This document shows, piece after piece, positions 59,007 through 64,000 of a DNA stretch of 64,000 bases. The position numbers were made by a program, and so were the translations under genes. Each line of letters starts with the position of its first letter. Positions within the stretch are counted from its first letter, which is position 1. The notes beneath the pieces were generated by a model, which worked only from the letters and a program-made list of their open reading frames with translations, was not told the origin of the DNA and did no database searches. Source of the DNA: Tigriopus japonicus (taxonomy: Eukaryota > Arthropoda > Copepoda > Harpacticoida > Harpacticidae); contig CM021317.1 in assembly GCA_010645155.1 (NCBI GenBank), positions 12,050,658 to 12,114,657 of the forward strand. Reading direction: 5' to 3'.

Positions 59007-62000
59007 ATGGTTGGGTGCAAGCTAGGATATGTTGTATTCGTGTTATATTTGAGCCTTCAAGCTCAAGCTCGGCCTCAAGAAAGTCCCATTCCAGTGCCCG
59101 AAAAAGAGCCCACCGTTATCCCCAAGGTGCCGGATTGTGTCCAAGATCGAGTGGAAAACACGCTCTTTGGCAAGCTTTGGCAAGAGTTTGCCTCGGCTTC
59201 TCCAGATTCGTCTGGTAATGGTGATTCAATGTACTAGATGGAAAAATCGATTTTAAGTTTAAGGATTCCGATCCTTCCTTTGTTTTAATGCTTTCATTTC
59301 TACCTGATCGTCATGAGTTGAAGGGTCCACGCCAAGGTTTGCCGTTAACGATTGCGGTGTCGAATTACGCACCCCTCTCAAACATTGCAAATCCACTATC
59401 ACTTCCTTGCCTTGAACTCTTCTGCCGAACATGACACCTTGTATAAAGTAGAAACGTTCTCTTGTATTTTCGTTATGATTGTTTCTAGAGAGTGAATGCT
59501 CGGAACGCTATGTGGTGTTCGTTCCATCGGCTGCGAAATTGGAGGAACTATCCAAAAGCTCTGACAATGGAGAAGAGGCATTCGAAAAAGACGAGGTTCT
59601 TCGACATCTCACGCTTTTCAGCCACGTCTTTAGGGTCAATGAGGAGGAATTCAATGAACTCAATGATGGAGACAGTCTCCTGTCTCTAAATGGAATGGTG
59701 GCCAGTGTGGTTCAAAGCGGTAATAACGTTTGCGCATGGTTTTTTTATGACTAAAGGATGTTTGGATCATCATCATCATCATCCTTGTTGAATTCAAACC
59801 AGTTTAGAGTTGGATATCCTCATTGCTTCCAATGCCTTTGGTAAACAGACCGTAAATGCCAGCGGGTATTTTCGAGCTCTCATATGAATCTGTAAATTAT
59901 CATGCGGAGATTATGGTCTTCACAAAACTCTTTTGGGCAAAACAAAACACAACCTAGTAAGAAACACGAGATTTAGCAAAAGATCCGAAAATTCTGGCCC
60001 AACATGCAAAGTCCAAGCTAAAGCAAATTCAACATTTACATTTTTTCCTGCCCCTAATTAATAGCGTTGAGTATCAAATTGAGTTAATGCTCCCCAAGGT
60101 TAGCAGCCTGTTTTATCTCGCGTCATTACTTACACGCATGATGTATTTAGGCGAAGGGATGACCATTTCAAACATGCCCACCACTCTTGAATGTTCCACG
60201 GATTGCGTAAAAGTTTATGACTTGGAAGGAGTTTTGTCTCTGACCTCCCAAGATCTGGAGTTTTCACTGTCCCCACGTTTTGGGGGGTTTGATAACGACA
60301 ACGACGCCAGCAATGAGGATGAAAATGAGGCAGATCAAGAAGAAGGACAAGACGACGAGAACAATATCATTTTCCGCACCTTTGAGCTACCAACCCTCAC
60401 TGATCCACTTCGTGAAGCTTTGGAACAAGACTTGTCGGGGAGCACTTTCGCCAAGATCTGGTTGGAAGCCCAAACCGACTTGAATACAAACCCAAAGGAT
60501 TGGAGTAGGTTTTTCACCATTAGAAAAGGGTTTTTACATTTTTAGAGGATGTAATGTGGGGGAAATTTGATTTGCAGAAAACTACATTATTGTTGTTCCT
60601 TCGGACGAAAGTTTGGACATTTTGTCCCATGGACCAAACATGAGTGAACAAGAGTTTAGAGAGAGGATTTTGTCGACCCATATGATTGTTCGAGAGGGAG
60701 GAATTCCCGAAGCCATCATCAATCGATTACCAGAAGATCGAGATATCATAAAAATCAACAAAATGGGACAGAATGTGGTATTCTACAAGGAACAAGGACC
60801 GAACGGCGAAAGTAAGTCTAATGAGTGCTTTGAATTTCGCCAATGAAATTGTCAAGAAGTTGGACTTGAAAGACGCCAGAGTCTCACCTAAACCAAGCAA
60901 ATCGCAATTTTTTTTTCTTATCTGACCAGTTACACATACTTTTGAGATAAAAGCTCATATGTTTTGGTCTGCACCAAGGCACGCTACAAGCATGCTCCCA
61001 TAATTGACTTCAAGCGTATTTTTAGCCTTTTAGAGCATTTCTCGCCCAATTTTGGGCTAAACATCTAAAATGTAAAAGCTGACATTCATATGGCCTCATT
61101 TTAGTGGCCTGAAAACGGCAGAGACTAAAAAAGGGTGGAAGTCAATTGATGAAGTATGCCTCAAGCATGCATCTCCCAACACAAAACATATAACCTAAAG
61201 TTTTGAAAATGCAACATATTCACAAACAAGGTCCAAATTTCCAATAGAAATGTGACAAATATTGGCAATTCTCCAACCTACACCACTCATTCAAGCTATT
61301 TTTTCATTACCAGGGCTTGAGAAAAGGTGGCACATGCAACTGTCACCAAAAAATTTAACTTCTGACTTTTTTGGTCACGGTTTTAAACTTTTTCAAAATT
61401 TCGCAACTTTTCGCTTTTTCCTAGCCACTGAAATAGAATTTCAAAGGAATTTCTGGTACATCTACAATAAAACGGACATCTGACTTTCAACTTTAGGTCC
61501 AAGTGTACAATTAATTTCAAACTTGGCTATTTCGGTAGTGTTTATGACCAAATTCGACATTTTCATGTCCAAATGTGTCATGTTTTGGCTAAGATCGTAA
61601 CAACCTTTAAATAAATAGCTTTTCGTCAAATCGATTGTAAATTGTTGCAAAAGTAACAGAACTTTGCGTCCAAAAAACTGGTAACATGTTTATCTATCCT
61701 CTAGATGACCCATTAGAAAATGAAGCCTTCTCCTTCATGAAATCTCCTTTCATTTTCTCTTTGAAATCATTTTCTCCAGCAATCATCCGAGTTAACGGCC
61801 GCAGAGTGATCAAAATTTTGCGAGTCGACGACGTGGATATTTTCCAAATCGAAGAGCCATTGTTTCTCGGCGCCGACTTGGTTCTTCTGGAACGAGACAC
61901 CAATGAAGCCCCTGCCCTTAGCATTCAACAGTTCCAACCTGTGCCCGAAAGCGTCCAAGGACCCGTTTCCAGCCGACCAAATCCTCATCTATTCACGGCC

Positions 62001-64000
62001 TTCATTCCCTCGATTCCACCTGCGTTGGCCTTCGCCATGCGCCAATTAGGAGCCTCAAGAGCGGCCAGCATTTGGACGGACGTGAAAACCGTAGCTCAAA
62101 CGGGTAACAAGAGTCTTGAGCTCCCTTGGACCGTTCTTAAATTCTTAATTAGAACCAATGTTTTCGTTAATCGGTTTGTAGCCAAGGCCGATAAGGAGGA
62201 AAATATGTGCTCCCTTCCCGCCGAAATTGGACCCTGTCGAATGCTTGTGGGACGATTTTTCCATAATCCCGAGACTGGAAAATGCGAACCCTTTGTTTAT
62301 GGAGGATGCGAGGGCAACAAAAACAGATTTGAGAGCCTTTTGGATTGTTCAGAGTAAGCTTTCATCGTCAAATCCTGTGGCAAGAAGCACTGAAAACTGG
62401 ATTGGGAGGCTAGCGGTGAGAATTATGATTTTTAGAAGGATTAATTCAATTGCGTTCTTCTGCAAACAAGACCTGGCTTGTATTCAGTAGACGACATATT
62501 TCAAATTTCAGCTCAATTGAATGCTGGAGTGAAAAGTTATGCCTTCTCAAACTTATGCACTGAAGAGAACATAGAATGAATGAGTTCGCCCTTTTGTGGT
62601 AAAACAATTACCAGAAAAGGGCTAGTTTGTCCCTTCTCGGTAGGATTTGCACTGAACTTTGAGAGAGCATATCTTTTGACTCCGACGTTCGATTGAGCTG
62701 AAAAATGAAATACGTATTTTTATCAGCATATGCAAGGTCTCATTTGCAGAAGAACGTAATTGAACTGTTCCCAGTGGAAATCATGAATCCTCTCGTTAGC
62801 CTCCCACTCCAGTGAAATTCAGTGATTCTTGCATGGTGATAGTTCAAGTCTAATTCAATCTCGTTTAATTTTAGGACTTGTGTGACTGATCTTAAGAAAA
62901 AACGAGAGGTTCGAGACGAAGTGTGTGCCCTCCCAGTCTACATCCATGATAATTTGGAGCCCCTTTTGAAAAGTGGTTGCACGAAAGAGAAGAGCACCAA
63001 ATTTCATTACGACTTTAACAATAGTCCCGTGTGCCATGAAATCGAATATGAAGGCTGCTTCGGAACGGACAATGTTTTCGACACTGAAGAAAAATGCTAT
63101 GAGATCTGCGCAAGTAAGACATCTTTTTACCTTCTCATTTCAATATATATCAATATTTCAACATAGGCGTTGGTGCTTGAGCTTACTTTTTTGACTGGAA
63201 ACACTGGATTCTTTGTTCTTATTAGCGAACGGAAAACGGTTATCTTTAATTTTCTAAACCACAGATTTAAAAATTTGACGAATACTGTTTCAATAAAATG
63301 AGAATACTATTCATTATAAATCACTTATTCTAAAAAAAACATTTCATATCAATTTTCAGCTGAGCCCGATGAATTAGACAAAATTGAGGCCCAGGAAATG
63401 GAGCGTGAGAATCAGAAAACTACCAATGAGGAGGTTTGCAATCTACCCAAATACTTGGAAGAGCCTGGATTGGGGGCCTGTCGGGCTCAAATACCCAAAT
63501 GGGCCTTTGAAGATGGGCAATGCATACCTTTCTTCTATAATGGATGTGGTGGAACGGAGAACCAGTTTGAATTGGAAGAAGACTGTCTCAAGAATTGCGG
63601 AAGTAAACTAAACGATGGTAAGTCGTCTTTGAAATCCAATTTAATGGACCCTAGTCAATTGATTTTAAATCTCACTAGAAATACTATACATCTACGTTCC
63701 ATCGGATAACGCTTTGGAGGACTTGTATGATGCTGCTGGAGTGGGACAAGAAGTTTTCGCGTCCGATGTTCTTTTGGGCAAAAAGTTTGTTCTCAACTCG
63801 TTGTCTCGGAATCGTTGTGACTCTGACAAGGATGCGATTGAATCGCTCAACAAAGAATTTACCATTCAGTGCAATAGTAAGTTGAAGCTGAAACCTAAGA
63901 TTCCTTGATGAGTTTCTGGACAGTTAATCCCAATATTAATATCTAGATTACATTGCTGGCTTCAAATCGGAGAACTATGAAATTTTCGTGTCCGAAACTG
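59007..64000 (+). CDS. secreted FAS1-Kunitz multidomain protein (partial, runs off the right edge)
   Basis: Exons: 59007-59214, 59489-59719, 60151-60504, 60578-60811, 61780-62103, 62182-62353, 62875-63113, 63360-63617, 63679-63876 and 63947 to the edge. Every junction is GT/AG and keeps frame. Start context CCAACCATGG; signal peptide residues 1-21. Modules: FAS1 (about 45-165; YVVFVPSAAKL, LSLNGMVASVV, VKVYDLEGVL), an acidic linker, a second FAS1 (about 235-385; NYIIVVPSDESL, IIRVNGRRV), a linker, three Kunitz domains (Cys at 460-510, 525-586 and 614-667), then another FAS1 beginning (LYIYVPSDNALEDL). FAS1 domains mediate extracellular adhesion, and Kunitz domains usually inhibit serine proteases. 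Kunitz 1 has exact family spacing with Arg at P1; Kunitz 2 and 3 have altered loops. No membrane segment is present in the visible part. I do not recognise a named orthologue. Confidence 0.85.
60990..61163. repeat. imperfect inverted repeat in an intron of the FAS1-Kunitz gene
   Basis: AAGCATGCTCCCATAATTGA plus CTTC near 60990-61014 pairs imperfectly with GAAGTCAATTGATGAAGTAT near 61139-61163. It lies in the 968-bp intron 60812-61779, the longest of the gene, in which I see no exon. Confidence 0.4.
62182..63113 (+). other. first two Kunitz modules, split by an intron carrying a foldback element
   Basis: Exon 62182-62353 encodes Kunitz 1 up to Cys5 and exon 62875-63113 supplies Cys6 (ETC) plus all of Kunitz 2. 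The junction is phase 2, unlike every other junction in the gene (phase 1). Spacings between the six cysteines are 8-15-7-12-3 for Kunitz 1 and 17-17-7-12-3 for Kunitz 2. Confidence 0.85.
62380..62832. mobile_element. foldback/MITE with about 145-bp inverted arms in an intron
   Basis: The left arm (62380 to about 62523) and right arm (about 62685-62832) are inverted relatives. Shared blocks include GGGAGGCTA, CGTTCTTCTGCAAA, AAGACCT/GAGACCTTGCA and TTTCAGCTCAAT. The outer ends are GCAAGAA and TTCTTGC. The loop between the arms is about 160 bp. No confident target duplication was found, so the superfamily is open. It occupies most of the 521-bp intron between the Kunitz 1 and Kunitz 2 exons. 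Confidence 0.8.

Noticed and set aside
1..64000. CRISPR arrays, bacterial operons, prophage or organellar inserts
   Set aside because: No direct-repeat/spacer pattern, no ribosome-binding-site spaced genes and no organellar gene. The gene structure is eukaryotic throughout.

Overview
The window is nuclear DNA from an arthropod, most likely a crustacean and probably a copepod. It has spliceosomal introns (GT/AG, mostly 60 bp to 1 kb), an ankyrin-binding neuroglian of insect/crustacean type, an intronless arthropod-style Hsp70 with GGMP repeats, and a tramtrack-type BTB protein. The species-level guess (a small-genome copepod such as Tigriopus) is inference. I see no bacterial, viral or organellar gene, and no rRNA or tRNA.

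Layout. (1) 64-9922, minus strand: neuroglian (L1-type cell adhesion molecule), ten coding exons per transcript, with two alternative 3'-terminal exons. (2) 9923-31463: 21.5 kb with no gene I can support, carrying simple repeats, a foldback sequence and a short hAT-like element. (3) 31464-40318: four tightly packed genes. These are a DEDDy 3'-5' exonuclease protein (+), the class III PI3-kinase Vps34 (-), the complex I assembly factor TIMMDC1 (+, head-to-head with Vps34) and a cytosolic Hsp70 (-) with a heat-shock element. (4) 40319-44913: repeat-rich spacer with two hAT-like non-autonomous elements. (5) 44914-53539: EMC8/9 (-), the axonemal N-DRC subunit DRC1 (-, four exons), a third hAT-like element inserted just upstream of nicastrin (+), and a BTB/POZ protein (-). 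(6) 53540-59006: gene-free spacer. (7) 59007 to the right edge: a secreted, multi-exon protein (+) that alternates FAS1 (fasciclin-like) and Kunitz modules and runs off the window.

The genes do not form an operon or a single pathway. Several are housekeeping membrane, trafficking or mitochondrial genes (Vps34, TIMMDC1, EMC8/9, nicastrin). Neuroglian, the BTB factor and the FAS1-Kunitz protein are developmental or extracellular. Six of the nine genes are intronless across their whole coding region.

Most interesting observations: the FAS1/Kunitz hybrid protein with symmetric phase-1 exons and two stretched Kunitz domains; the neuroglian terminal-exon pair (FIGQY versus FIGKY, both ending in a T-x-V PDZ ligand); the exonuclease protein that appears to carry a second, degenerate exonuclease module; four hAT-like MITEs with TAG-type termini, three of them with 7/8 or 8/8 target-site duplications; and an axonemal DRC1 in a probable copepod, a group whose sperm are described as aflagellate. 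All coordinates were read by eye, and no database search or alignment was run.
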